From the NCBI GenBank assembly GCA_963752225.1, contig CAVVXS010000005.1, positions 62,001-126,000 of the forward strand: 64,000 nt of DNA, given 5' to 3'. The notes beneath the pieces are model-generated. The model made no database searches and had not been told where the DNA came from. It saw only the letters and a list, made by a program, of their open reading frames with translations. This DNA comes from JBBROS01 sp963752225. Lineage in GTDB: Bacteria; Pseudomonadota; Alphaproteobacteria; Acetobacterales; Acetobacteraceae. Shown in pieces: positions 25,626 through 33,221 of this stretch; the first letter of the stretch is position 1; each line of letters opens with the position of its first letter. The position numbers and the translations under genes are program-made.

Positions 25626-26546
25626 TTATTCCGCCTGGCCCAGCACCCAGCCTTCCCAGGTGGTGAGCCACGGGTCGGGCGGCGGCGTGTCGGGACGGCG
25701 CCCCGCCACGACCAGCAGCACGCACAGCACGCCGAGCAGGCAATCGAGCCGGTCCTCGCCGGCCGCGTCGGCGCCGAACCCGTCGGCCATGCAATGCTCG
25801 AGCGCGTCGTCCGGGGCGGCGCCGATCGCCTTCATCGCGTGGCGCAGGCCAGGCAGGAGGGCGAGACGGTCCGCTTGCCGCCGCTTGCTGCCGACCGGCC
25901 GCAGCCCGAGCTGGCGCAGCGCATCGGCCGGGTAGGTTTCGGCGAGCGCCACGGCGCCGGGCCGCAGCAACGCCCGGAACGGCCCGTCGAACGGCCAAAG
26001 CGCCAGCGGCACCGCGTCGGCAAACGCTGGCAGCAGCAGGTCGCGCCAGGCCGACAGCGCCGCCTTGCCGGACTGGTTGGCGCCCAGCGTCCAGAACAGC
26101 GGCGCGCCCGCCGGCCGAAGCGGTGTCGCCCGGTCGCACGCTCGCGACAATCCCCCCGCGTCGCCGAGCCCGAGCGCGAGCGCGAGCGACAAGCGCGTCA
26201 TGCCGCGCGTTCCATGCCGTGGGTAGAAGGGGCGGGCGGGCCCGACTTGGTCCAACCGCTCGGCGACCTCGAGGAAGCCCGGCCATCCGGCCAAGCCGCG
26301 CAGGAACTCGGGGAAGTCACGCGCCGGCCCGGCATGCAGCTCGGCGTAGCGGCGGGGCAGGCCCAGCGGGAAGTCGACGCCGAATGCGACCGGTGCGCCC
26401 GCGGCCTGCCGCAGCAGGCGCTGCAGCAGGGTGCCGACCGGTCCGACCGGCGCCACCGACACCGTCCAGGACGGCGGGCCGCCGCTTGCGACCGCCATCC
26501 AACGCTTCGCCGGGTCGACGCTCCAATCCGCGTGGGCGGCGATCAG
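25626..26546 (-). CDS. DUF429-like hypothetical protein, probable CTG start
   Basis: A protein of 290 residues from ATG 26498, but the frame continues upstream with a conserved-looking ADWSVDPAKRW and no ATG, GTG or TTG before the next stop. A CTG at 26546 overlaps the upstream TGA (CTGA), mimicking the ATGA coupling seen elsewhere here, and gives 306 residues. Internal features are GVDFPLGLP, a central FWTLGANQSGKAAL and ALAETYPADALRQLGL, reminiscent of DUF429/RNase H-like proteins that start with an aspartate strand. Function is unknown. It is convergent with panE (4-nt gap) and follows a small conserved gene. Confidence 0.6.
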   Translation of the reverse strand: MIAAHADWSVDPAKRWMAVASGGPPSWTVSVAPVGPVGTLLQRLLRQAAGAPVAFGVDFPLGLPRRYAELHAGPARDFPEFLRGLAGWPGFLEVAERLDQVGPARPFYPRHGTRGMTRLSLALALGLGDAGGLSRACDRATPLRPAGAPLFWTLGANQSGKAALSAWRDLLLPAFADAVPLALWPFDGPFRALLRPGAVALAETYPADALRQLGLRPVGSKRRQADRLALLPGLRHAMKAIGAAPDDALEHCMADGFGADAAGEDRLDCLLGVLCVLLVVAGRRPDTPPPDPWLTTWEGWVLGQAE

Positions 26547-26749
26547 AGCGGCTTGTGCGCCCGGTCCAGCAGCCGCGAGATCAGGCCCGGCTTCTTCGGC
26601 GCCGGCGGCGGGGCGGCGGCGGGCTTGGCGGCGGCCGCCTCACGCTTGCGCTTCTCAGCCAGCCAGGAGTCGAGCGACTTTCCCGCTTTTTCGGCGCGCT
26701 TGGCCTCGTAAGCCCGCTGCGCCGCGCTCATCCGATCCTCGGCTGCCAT
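26543..26749 (-). CDS. Small conserved hypothetical protein
   Basis: A 68-residue basic protein: an N-terminal helix (MSAAQRAYEAKRAEKAGKS), a second charged helix (LDSWLAEKRKREAAAA), a Pro/Ala hinge and a basic C-terminal helix (KKPGLISRLLDRAHKPL). No membrane segment or metal motif. Coding is supported by start/stop overlap with the downstream gene and strong helical amphipathicity, but I do not recognise a function. ATG 26749 faces the DUF1491 gene across a 101-nt divergent intergenic region. Confidence 0.6.
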   Translation of the reverse strand: MAAEDRMSAAQRAYEAKRAEKAGKSLDSWLAEKRKREAAAAKPAAAPPPAPKKPGLISRLLDRAHKPL

Positions 26750-26850
26750 CGCTTCCCTGTCCTACCCAGCCCTCATCCGCACCCTATCTGGCAGGCGCCG
26801 ATTGCGGCATCAAGCGTGGCGGACCGCGCGAAGCGGCATGGAGCGAAGCG
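26750..26850. promoter_or_regulatory. Divergent promoter region
   Basis: A 101-nt gap between the starts of a minus-strand small gene and the plus-strand DUF1491 gene; it must carry both promoters. No clear sigma70 boxes could be assigned. The sequence GAGCGAAG just before GTG 26851 may serve as a weak ribosome site. Confidence 0.35.
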
Positions 26851-27189
26851 GTGAGCGAGCCACGGGTTAAGGCTAAGTTATGGGTGCAGATGGCGCTGAG
26901 GCTCGGCGACGGCAACGGCCGGCCCGGGGCCGTGCTGCGGCGCGGCGACCCCGACGCGGGCGGCGTGCTGGTCGTGCTGCGCAGCCGGGCGGGCCTGCTC
27001 GTGCTGTCGCAGGTGCGGGCCGGGGAAGGCGACATTGCATGGATGGCCGGCACAGGCCCGGCGGCCGTGGAGCAGTCGGTCGCGGACGCCTACGTGGACC
27101 GGCAGGTCAAGCGCGATCCCGACTTGTGGGTCTTGGAATTCGAGGCGCCCGACTTGCAGCCGCCGTTCGAAGCGCGGATCGTCGACTGA
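26851..27189 (+). CDS. DUF1491 family protein
   Basis: A 112-residue cytosolic protein. It matches the DUF1491 pattern: an N-terminal RVKAKLWVQMALRL strand, AVLRRGDPDAGGVLVVL, then DAYVDRQVKRDPDLWVLEFE near the C-terminus (the conserved R.DPDLWV.E element). DUF1491 is a small alphaproteobacterial family with no known function. GTG 26851 is the only start that keeps the conserved N-terminal strand; ATG 26890 would remove it. The region upstream in the same frame does not look like protein. Confidence 0.7.
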   Translation: MSEPRVKAKLWVQMALRLGDGNGRPGAVLRRGDPDAGGVLVVLRSRAGLLVLSQVRAGEGDIAWMAGTGPAAVEQSVADAYVDRQVKRDPDLWVLEFEAPDLQPPFEARIVD

Positions 27190-27391
27190 ACCATTCCGCC
27201 TACGTCGAGAAAGTGTGACCATTCTGTGTGGCCCGGTGTTGCTGTTCAGCCACAACGACCGTGGAAACCTCTGCAAGCATCTCGCGCTTGCCGCAAGGAG
27301 TGTTATTGTGCGTTCACCGAGAGGCGGGGGACGAGTTCCGACCACCACCCCCGGCTGCGCGACCCGCAGATTATGAACGAGGAGAGATGAC

Positions 27392-28537
27392 ATGAAGCTC
27401 CGCAGCGCGCTCCTGGCCGCGACCGTATTGGTCGCCCCGGTGGCTGCAAAGGCCCAGGCGATCAACGGCCTCTACATCGGAGCCGGCGCCGGTGCCAACC
27501 TGATGCAGGACGAGACGGTCAAGAATGTGTCGCTGCCGCAGCGAGGCATTGGCTCGACGCCCTTCAGCGGGTCCAAGGTTGAGCTGGACACCGGTTTCGT
27601 CGGCGTCGCCAGCCTCGGTTACGGCTTGGGCAACGGCCTGCGTTTCGAAATCGAAGGCGGCTACCGGACCAACAAGTTCAGCAAAGCCAAGAACGGCGGC
27701 GCCTCGGTTTCGGCCGGTGGCGACGAGCAGAAGTATAGCGCGATGTTCAACGTGCTGTATGATTTCGACCTGACCTCGCTCGGCATCCCGTTGCTGCCGT
27801 ATGTCGGCGTCGGCGGCGGCTACGTGTGGGCGCAGGATCGCAATGCCCGCTTCTACGGCAGCACCGGCCCGCTCGCTGGCTTCCCGGCCGGTATCAGCAC
27901 GCAGCTCCGCACCAACGAGAGCCGTGGCGCTCCGGCCTACCAGGGCATCGTCGGCGCGGCGTTCCCGATCGCGGCCGTCCCCGGCCTTGCGTTCACGGTC
28001 GAGTATCGCTTCCTCGGCCTGGCCGAGAACCGCACCTACAACTACCAGTACCTGCAGTCCGCGCCGGCTCCGGGCCTCTCGACCCGCGCCCGCGTCAAGT
28101 TCGACGACAACTACAACCACAGCATCATGGCCGGTGTCCGCTACGCCTTCAACCAGGCGCCGCCGCCCGTCATCGCCGAAGCGCCGGTCGTGCCGCCGCA
28201 GCAGGCCGCACGCACCTACCTGGTGTTCTTCGACTGGGACCGCGCCGACCTGACCGACCGCGCCCGGCAGATCGTCGCCGAGGCCGCGCAGGCCACCCAG
28301 CGCGTGCAGGTCACCCGGATCGAGGTTTCGGGTCACACCGACACCACCGGCACGGCCCGCTACAACCAGGGCCTTTCGGTCCGCCGGGCGCAGAACGTCG
28401 CGGCCGAGCTGGTCCGCCTCGGCGTGCCGCGCAGCGCGATCACGACCCAGGGCTTCGGCTTCAGCCGTCCGCTGGTCGCGACCGGGCCGGGCGTGCGCGA
28501 GCCGCAGAACCGCCGCGTCGAGATCGTCCTCCGCTAA
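27392..28537 (+). CDS. OmpA family outer-membrane protein (first copy)
   Basis: A 381-residue outer-membrane protein: signal peptide (KLRSALLAATVLVAPVAAKAQ), an eight-stranded beta-barrel with alternating aromatic strands (NGLYIGAGAGANL, GLRFEIEGGYRTN, ... NHSIMAGVRYAFN), a Pro-rich linker, and a C-terminal OmpA domain that binds peptidoglycan (VFFDWDRADLT, RIEVSGHTDTTG, NQGLSVRRAQNVAAELVRLGV, NRRVEIVL). A strong ribosome site GAGGAGAG precedes the ATG. The gene is followed by a paralogue with the same layout. It gives envelope stability and possibly a pore. Confidence 0.92.
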   Translation: MKLRSALLAATVLVAPVAAKAQAINGLYIGAGAGANLMQDETVKNVSLPQRGIGSTPFSGSKVELDTGFVGVASLGYGLGNGLRFEIEGGYRTNKFSKAKNGGASVSAGGDEQKYSAMFNVLYDFDLTSLGIPLLPYVGVGGGYVWAQDRNARFYGSTGPLAGFPAGISTQLRTNESRGAPAYQGIVGAAFPIAAVPGLAFTVEYRFLGLAENRTYNYQYLQSAPAPGLSTRARVKFDDNYNHSIMAGVRYAFNQAPPPVIAEAPVVPPQQAARTYLVFFDWDRADLTDRARQIVAEAAQATQRVQVTRIEVSGHTDTTGTARYNQGLSVRRAQNVAAELVRLGVPRSAITTQGFGFSRPLVATGPGVREPQNRRVEIVLR

Positions 28538-28550
28538 CGGCGATGGTCAA

Positions 28551-28618
28551 GCTGGCCGGCTTCCATGCCGGCCAGCCCACGACGGAAAGGGCCGGTTCAC
28601 GATGTGAGCCGGCCTTTT
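28551..28618 (+). terminator. Double hairpin terminator after the first OmpA gene
   Basis: Two stem-loops in series: perfect 10-bp arms GCTGGCCGGC / GCCGGCCAGC (28551-28576, 6-nt loop), then a near-perfect stem AAGGGCCGGTTCAC / GTGAGCCGGCCTT at 28586-28616 ending in TTTT. The second is a classic rho-independent terminator; the first may add stability. They separate the two OmpA genes into independent transcripts. Confidence 0.8.
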
Positions 28619-28721
28619 GCGTGTCGGGCTGTGGCATCCGTGCACCACATCCAGGGAAGAACGCGGCGGACCCTAGGCGCGACCGGCGTGGGGCGTAACC
28701 TTACGGACCAAGTGGACCATT

Positions 28722-28770
28722 ATACGTTCTCGCGACCCGGTCGGCGAATACGTTCTCGCGGCCCGGTCGG
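28722..28770 (+). repeat. Tandem 23-bp direct repeat upstream of the second OmpA gene
   Basis: Two copies of ATACGTTCTCGCG(A/G)CCCGGTCGG at 28722-28744 and 28748-28770 with a single mismatch and a 26-bp period. They end 18 nt before the ATG of the second OmpA gene, overlapping its likely promoter or leader. A repeated binding site or a local duplication are both possible. Confidence 0.65.
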
Positions 28771-28788
28771 GCCGACAGGAGACTCTGG

Positions 28789-29835
28789 ATGACGCGTAAA
28801 CTTCTGCTGGCCGCGACGGTGCTTGCTCCCTTCGCGGCCCTGCCCGGCACCGCCGCGGCGCAACCGGTGAGCGGCCTGTATATCGGCGCGGCCGGCGGCG
28901 GCAACTTCCTGCAGCGCGAAACCGTCAACGTGCTCACGACGTCGGCCACGGGCCGCTCCTTCTCGTCGCAAAAGGTTCCGTTCGACGCCGGATATGTTGG
29001 CCTAGCGAGCATCGGCTACGGCTTCGGCAACGGCCTCCGCGTCGAGGTCGAGGGCAACTACCGCTACAACACGCCGAGCAACATCCGCAGCGCCAGCGAG
29101 CAGAAGTATGGGGCGATGCTGAACGTGCTGTTCGACCTCGACGTCGGCAGCCCCTACATCTACCCCTACATCGGCGGCGGCCTCGGCTACGGCCGGGTCG
29201 AGGACCGCGAGCGCGGCGCCACCGCGTCCGACGGCAGCTTCGCCTATCAGGCGATCGCCGGCCTGTCCTTTCCGATCCCGCCGGTCGTCGGCCTGTCGTT
29301 CACGACCGAATACCGGTTCTACGCCCTCGCCGGCGATCGCTTCAGCAACAGCTTCACCTCGGGCACAGGCGCCGGGGCCGTCGCCGTTAAGCAGACCACG
29401 ACCGACAACTACAACCACAGCGTGCTGGTCGGCCTGCGCTACGCCTTCAATGTCGCCCCGCCGCCCGTCGAGGCGCCGCCCGCCGCTCCGCCGCAAGCGC
29501 AGGCCGCGCGCAGCTACCAAGTGTTCTTCGATTGGGACCGGGCCGACCTGACGGAGCGCGCCCGGCAGGTCGTGGCCGAGGCCGCGCAGGCCAGCCAACG
29601 CGTGCAGGTCACCCGCATCGTGGTGTCGGGTCATACCGACACCACCGGCAGCGCGCCATACAATCGGAGGCTTTCGGTGCGGCGCGCCGACACGGTCGCG
29701 GGCGAGCTGGTCCGGCTCGGCGTGCCCCGGGCCGCCATCACCTCGCAGGGCTACGGGTTCAGCCATCCGCTGGTCGCGACCGGGCCCGGCGTGCGCGAGC
29801 CGCAGAACCGCCGGGTGGAGATCGTCTTCAACTAA
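28789..29835 (+). CDS. OmpA family outer-membrane protein (second copy)
   Basis: A 348-residue paralogue of the preceding protein, with signal peptide (KLLLAATVLAPFAALPGTAAAQ), eight-stranded barrel (SGLYIGAAGGGNFL, GLRVEVEGNYRYN, ... NHSVLVGLRYAFN), Pro/Ala linker and C-terminal OmpA domain (VFFDWDRADLT, RIVVSGHTDTTG, NRRVEIVF). The C-terminal halves of the two copies are nearly identical, while extracellular loops differ: this copy is shorter, losing loop sequence around the fourth strands. A tandem duplication followed by loop divergence is the simple reading. It is followed by a palindromic terminator. Confidence 0.92.
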   Translation: MTRKLLLAATVLAPFAALPGTAAAQPVSGLYIGAAGGGNFLQRETVNVLTTSATGRSFSSQKVPFDAGYVGLASIGYGFGNGLRVEVEGNYRYNTPSNIRSASEQKYGAMLNVLFDLDVGSPYIYPYIGGGLGYGRVEDRERGATASDGSFAYQAIAGLSFPIPPVVGLSFTTEYRFYALAGDRFSNSFTSGTGAGAVAVKQTTTDNYNHSVLVGLRYAFNVAPPPVEAPPAAPPQAQAARSYQVFFDWDRADLTERARQVVAEAAQASQRVQVTRIVVSGHTDTTGSAPYNRRLSVRRADTVAGELVRLGVPRAAITSQGYGFSHPLVATGPGVREPQNRRVEIVFN

Positions 29836-29852
29836 CCCGCGTCGCCGCGGGC

Positions 29853-29879
29853 AAAAAAAGGGCCCCGATCGGGGCCCTT
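29853..29879 (-). terminator. Bidirectional palindromic terminator
   Basis: Arms AAGGGCCCC / GGGGCCCTT (9 bp, GATC loop) at 29858-29879. On the minus strand the hairpin is followed by seven Ts (A-tract 29853-29859), so it is a good intrinsic terminator for the minus-strand gene ending at 29903; it can also block read-through from the OmpA gene on the plus strand. Confidence 0.75.
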
Positions 29880-29902
29880 GTCACAAATAGGCCTGCGTTC
29901 GT

Positions 29903-30406
29903 TCAGGAACGGCGGCGACGCGCAACCTGCGTCCGCGCCGGACGCTGCGGCGCGGTGCCGCATTCCTCGACGTTGATCGGCTGCGCGGCCACCAGCTTGC
30001 CGGCGGCAAACTCGGTCAGCTCGCCGTTGTTGCGCAGCGCCATCACCTCGTCGAAAGTGGCAAGGTTGCGGTCGCAGAACAGCGAGCCCTGCCGCAGCCC
30101 GGTCTGCGACTGCGAGTTGGCGAGCTGCGTCACGTAGTCGTCCCGCTGCTTGGCGGCGGTCCGGCCATAGGCCCGGCTGAAATAGGAGTTCAGCGACTTG
30201 TCGGTTTGCACCAGGTCGGGCCGGTACTTCATGACGAAGGAGTTGTAGCGGTCGTCCGCCTGGCAGGTCAGCGCCATGACCATCAACTGCGTCTTGAGCG
30301 CGGTCACGTCGAGCGCGGTGTTCTCGGCCGGTCGGGCACAGTCGGCGGCAAGCAGCGGCGAACTCAGCAGGCTCGCGGCTACGAGGCTGGTCAGCAACAA
30401 ACGCAT
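29903..30406 (-). CDS. Secreted hypothetical protein
   Basis: A 167-residue exported protein: signal peptide (RLLLTSLVAASLLSSPLLAAD), then a helical domain with LKTQLMVMALTCQADDRYNSFVMKYRPDL and FSRAYGRTAAKQRDDYVTQLANSQS. Four cysteines in the mature part (near residues 23, 48, 110 and 149) could form two disulfides. The C-terminus is Arg-rich (RRRRS). Similar proteins of unknown function are frequent in alphaproteobacteria; I do not recognise an active site. The start lies 193 nt from the divergent ATP-grasp gene. Confidence 0.65.
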   Translation of the reverse strand: MRLLLTSLVAASLLSSPLLAADCARPAENTALDVTALKTQLMVMALTCQADDRYNSFVMKYRPDLVQTDKSLNSYFSRAYGRTAAKQRDDYVTQLANSQSQTGLRQGSLFCDRNLATFDEVMALRNNGELTEFAAGKLVAAQPINVEECGTAPQRPARTQVARRRRS

Positions 30407-30599
30407 GGGTGCGGTTCTCCGGACAATCCAGGTTCAGGGTGGCTCGACGCCGTTTACCTAGGCAATGAAGTAGACCGTCTATCCCTCGGCACGCAATCGC
30501 AAAACCGGTCTCTGACATCGTTCCCCGAGCGTTGTGACCGCGACAACGCACCGAGCGTTGCGCGGCCAGGCGAACGGGGGACTATGGCAGTTCGGCGGC
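30407..30599. promoter_or_regulatory. Divergent intergenic region with a 10-nt direct repeat
   Basis: Lies between the starts of the secreted protein gene (minus) and the ATP-grasp gene (plus). The sequence CCGAGCGTTG occurs at 30525-30534 and again at 30551-30560, a 26-nt period (about 2.5 helix turns) and could be an operator. No clear sigma70 promoter was assigned. Confidence 0.35.
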
Positions 30600-32078
30600 A
30601 TGCGGTATGTCGGGCAGATGAACGACTTAATTGCACAAAACGCGCCAGATCCATTCGGTGCCTATGATGCGGGCGAATATTATTGTGAGCTGACCCGGGA
30701 GGCGACGCCGGGCAGCGCGTCCGATCAGGTGCGTGCCCGGATTGGCGCCATCGGCCTCGAGGCGCTGCGCGAGCGGGCACGCCTTGCTCAGGACGAGCTG
30801 GTCAACCTCGGCGTGACGTTCACGGTCTACTCCGAGGCCACCGCGATCGACCGCATCCTGCCGTTCGACTGCATCCCGCGCATCATAACCGCGCGCGAAT
30901 GGGCGGTGCTGGAAGCGGGCGTCGCGCAGCGGGTGCGGGCGTTGAACTTGTTTTTGGGCGACATCTACAACGCCCGACGCATTGTCACGGACGGCGTAGT
31001 GCCGGCGGCACTCGTCTACGGCAACAGCAACTACCGGCCCGAGATGGAAGGCTTCCCGGTCCGGTTCGGCACCTACGTCCACATCTGCGGCATCGACCTC
31101 GTGCGGGACGAGCAGGGCGTGTTCCGGGTGCTGGAAGACAACGCCCGCACCCCGTCCGGCGTGTCCTACGTGGTCGAGAACCGGCACCTGATGCTGCGCA
31201 CCTTTCCCGACCTGGTCGCGAGCATGAACTTGCGTCCAGTGGACGATTACGGGCGCCGCCTGCGCCAGGCGATGAACGACATCGCGCCCGATGGCGTCGC
31301 CGATCCGCAAGTGGTGCTGCTGTCGCCCGGCATCTACAACTCCGCCTACTTCGAGCACGTGTTCCTGGCCCGGGAGATGGGGGTGCAGCTCGTGGAAGGC
31401 GCCGACCTCGTGGTCGAGGACGACAAGGTGTGGATGCGCACCACCGGCGGACTGCGCCGCGTCCACACCATCTACCGGCGCATCAGCGACGAGTTCCTCG
31501 ACCCGGCGGTGTTCCTGCCGCACAGCATGCTGGGCGTGCGCGGCCTGATCGGCGCCTGGCGCCGCGGCAACGTCACCATCGCCAACGCGGTCGGCACCGG
31601 CGTCGCCGACGACAAGGCGATCTACGCCTACATGCCGCGCATCATCCGCTACTACCTCGACCAGGACCCGATCCTGCCGAACGTCGACACCCATATCTGC
31701 GGCGAGCAGGCCGGCCTCGATTACACGCTCGCCAACATGCAGCGGCTGGTGATCAAGCCGGTCGGCGAAAGCGGCGGCTACGGCATCACCGTCGGCCCGC
31801 GCGCCAGCGCCGCCGAGCTCGAGACCGCGCGCGCGGCGCTGCTGAAGAACCCGTCCAACTGGATCAGCCAGCCGATGATCGGCCTGTCGGTCGCGCCCAC
31901 CTTGACCGATGCCGGGCTGCGGCCACGCCATCTCGACTTGCGGCCGTTCGCCATCACCGGCCGCGACACCTGGGTCCTGCCCGGCGGTTTGACGCGGGTC
32001 GCATTGAAGGAGGGCAGCATCATCGTCAACTCGTCCCAGGGCGGCGGCTCCAAGGACACCTGGGTGCTCGCCGAATGA
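30600..32078 (+). CDS. Circularly permuted ATP-grasp type 2 protein
   Basis: A 492-residue protein of the circularly permuted ATP-grasp family (formerly DUF404/DUF407). Family blocks include RVRALNLFLGDIYNARRIV, YRPEMEGFPVRFGTYVHICGIDLVR, RVLEDNARTPSGVSYVVENR and the ATP-binding segment MQRLVIKPVGESGGYGITVGP. Such proteins are predicted to ligate or amidate a peptide using ATP and are nearly always encoded with an alpha-E protein. Start ATG 30600 or 30618 (both lack a strong ribosome site). Its TGA overlaps the next ATG. The substrate is not known. Confidence 0.88.
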   Translation: MRYVGQMNDLIAQNAPDPFGAYDAGEYYCELTREATPGSASDQVRARIGAIGLEALRERARLAQDELVNLGVTFTVYSEATAIDRILPFDCIPRIITAREWAVLEAGVAQRVRALNLFLGDIYNARRIVTDGVVPAALVYGNSNYRPEMEGFPVRFGTYVHICGIDLVRDEQGVFRVLEDNARTPSGVSYVVENRHLMLRTFPDLVASMNLRPVDDYGRRLRQAMNDIAPDGVADPQVVLLSPGIYNSAYFEHVFLAREMGVQLVEGADLVVEDDKVWMRTTGGLRRVHTIYRRISDEFLDPAVFLPHSMLGVRGLIGAWRRGNVTIANAVGTGVADDKAIYAYMPRIIRYYLDQDPILPNVDTHICGEQAGLDYTLANMQRLVIKPVGESGGYGITVGPRASAAELETARAALLKNPSNWISQPMIGLSVAPTLTDAGLRPRHLDLRPFAITGRDTWVLPGGLTRVALKEGSIIVNSSQGGGSKDTWVLAE

Positions 32079-33148
32079 GCCTGCACGATACCGCGCTGCT
32101 GACGCGCGACGCCGAAGGCCTGTTCTGGATGGCGCGCTACCTCGAGCGGGTGGAGAACCTCGCCCGGCTGATCGACGTCACCCAGACGTTCGAGAGCCCG
32201 GGGCGGGAGGCCGAGTCCTGGGCGGCGCTGGTTGCCATCAACTCCGACGAGGCCGGGTTGGCCGCGCGCGGCTTGGCGGCGGACGGGCCCAGCGTGAAGC
32301 GGTTCTACCTGCTCGATCACGCCAACCCGACCTCGATTCCCGCCTCGATGGAAGCGGCACGCACCAACGCGCGCAAGCTGCGTCCGCTGATCAGCACCGA
32401 GATGTGGATGCAGCTCAACGTGTTCCATCGCGACGTGCTGGCGATCGAGCCCGAGGAGCTGACCGGCGCCGCCCTGTCGCGTCTGTGCCGCCGGATCAAG
32501 GAAGGCGTGCAGGCGCATACCGGCATCACCGAAGGGACGTTCTTTCGCGACCAGGGCTGGCACTTCTATGAGCTGGGCCGGCTGATCGAGCGCGCCGACC
32601 AGACCACGAGGCTGCTGGATATCAAGTACCACCTGCTGGTCCGCGGCACCGCCGAGGAGCGGCGTGTGGCCGAACTGACACAATGGAACGCGGTGCTGCG
32701 GGCTGCGGCCGGCTATCATGCGTTCCGCCGGGTCGCCGAGCCCGGCTTCGAACCCGGCGACGTGGTGACGTTCCTGCTCGGCGGCACCGCCTTCGCCCGG
32801 AGCGTCGGCATGTGCGTCATGACCATGGTGCTGCACCTCAACCACCTGCGCAGCCGCTACGGCCTGCGCGACACCGCTCAGGTGCTGGCCAGCATCGACG
32901 AGCTGCAGGCCATGCTGCAGGACCTGTCGCACCTGCAGCTGCCGGACGGGCTGCACGTCTTTCTCGACCGGCTGCAAACCGATCTCAGCCGGCTCGCCTC
33001 GTTGATGGGAACCATGTTCTTCCGGGATTGGCGGCCGTTGCTGCAGCAGCAGCTCGACGCCAACGCACCCGGCGGCGGCGCGGAACAAAGCATGGGCCAG
33101 GGCGGCATGACCCAGACCATGGGCGGCATGACGCAAAGCCTCGGTTAG
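32075..33148 (+). CDS. Alpha-E domain protein
   Basis: A 357-residue all-helical protein of the alpha-E (DUF403) family, recognised from TRDAEGLFWMARYLERVENLARLIDVT at the N-terminus, QGWHFYELGRLIERADQTTRLLDIKY in the middle and a C-terminal helical bundle. It is translationally coupled to the ATP-grasp gene (ATGA). The C-terminal tail is unusual: a short Gly/Met-rich repeat (QGGMTQTMGGMTQS). In many genomes the pair is joined by a transglutaminase-like protease gene; here the next gene is ada instead. Function is inferred to be a partner of the ligase, not an enzyme on its own. Confidence 0.87.
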   Translation: MSLHDTALLTRDAEGLFWMARYLERVENLARLIDVTQTFESPGREAESWAALVAINSDEAGLAARGLAADGPSVKRFYLLDHANPTSIPASMEAARTNARKLRPLISTEMWMQLNVFHRDVLAIEPEELTGAALSRLCRRIKEGVQAHTGITEGTFFRDQGWHFYELGRLIERADQTTRLLDIKYHLLVRGTAEERRVAELTQWNAVLRAAAGYHAFRRVAEPGFEPGDVVTFLLGGTAFARSVGMCVMTMVLHLNHLRSRYGLRDTAQVLASIDELQAMLQDLSHLQLPDGLHVFLDRLQTDLSRLASLMGTMFFRDWRPLLQQQLDANAPGGGAEQSMGQGGMTQTMGGMTQSLG

Positions 33149-33221
33149 CCGGCGCAAGCCGCGGATGGCTGCTGCTCGCCGTCCGCCGCATCCTGTGCGC
33201 ATCGAACAGGAGAGCCAAACC

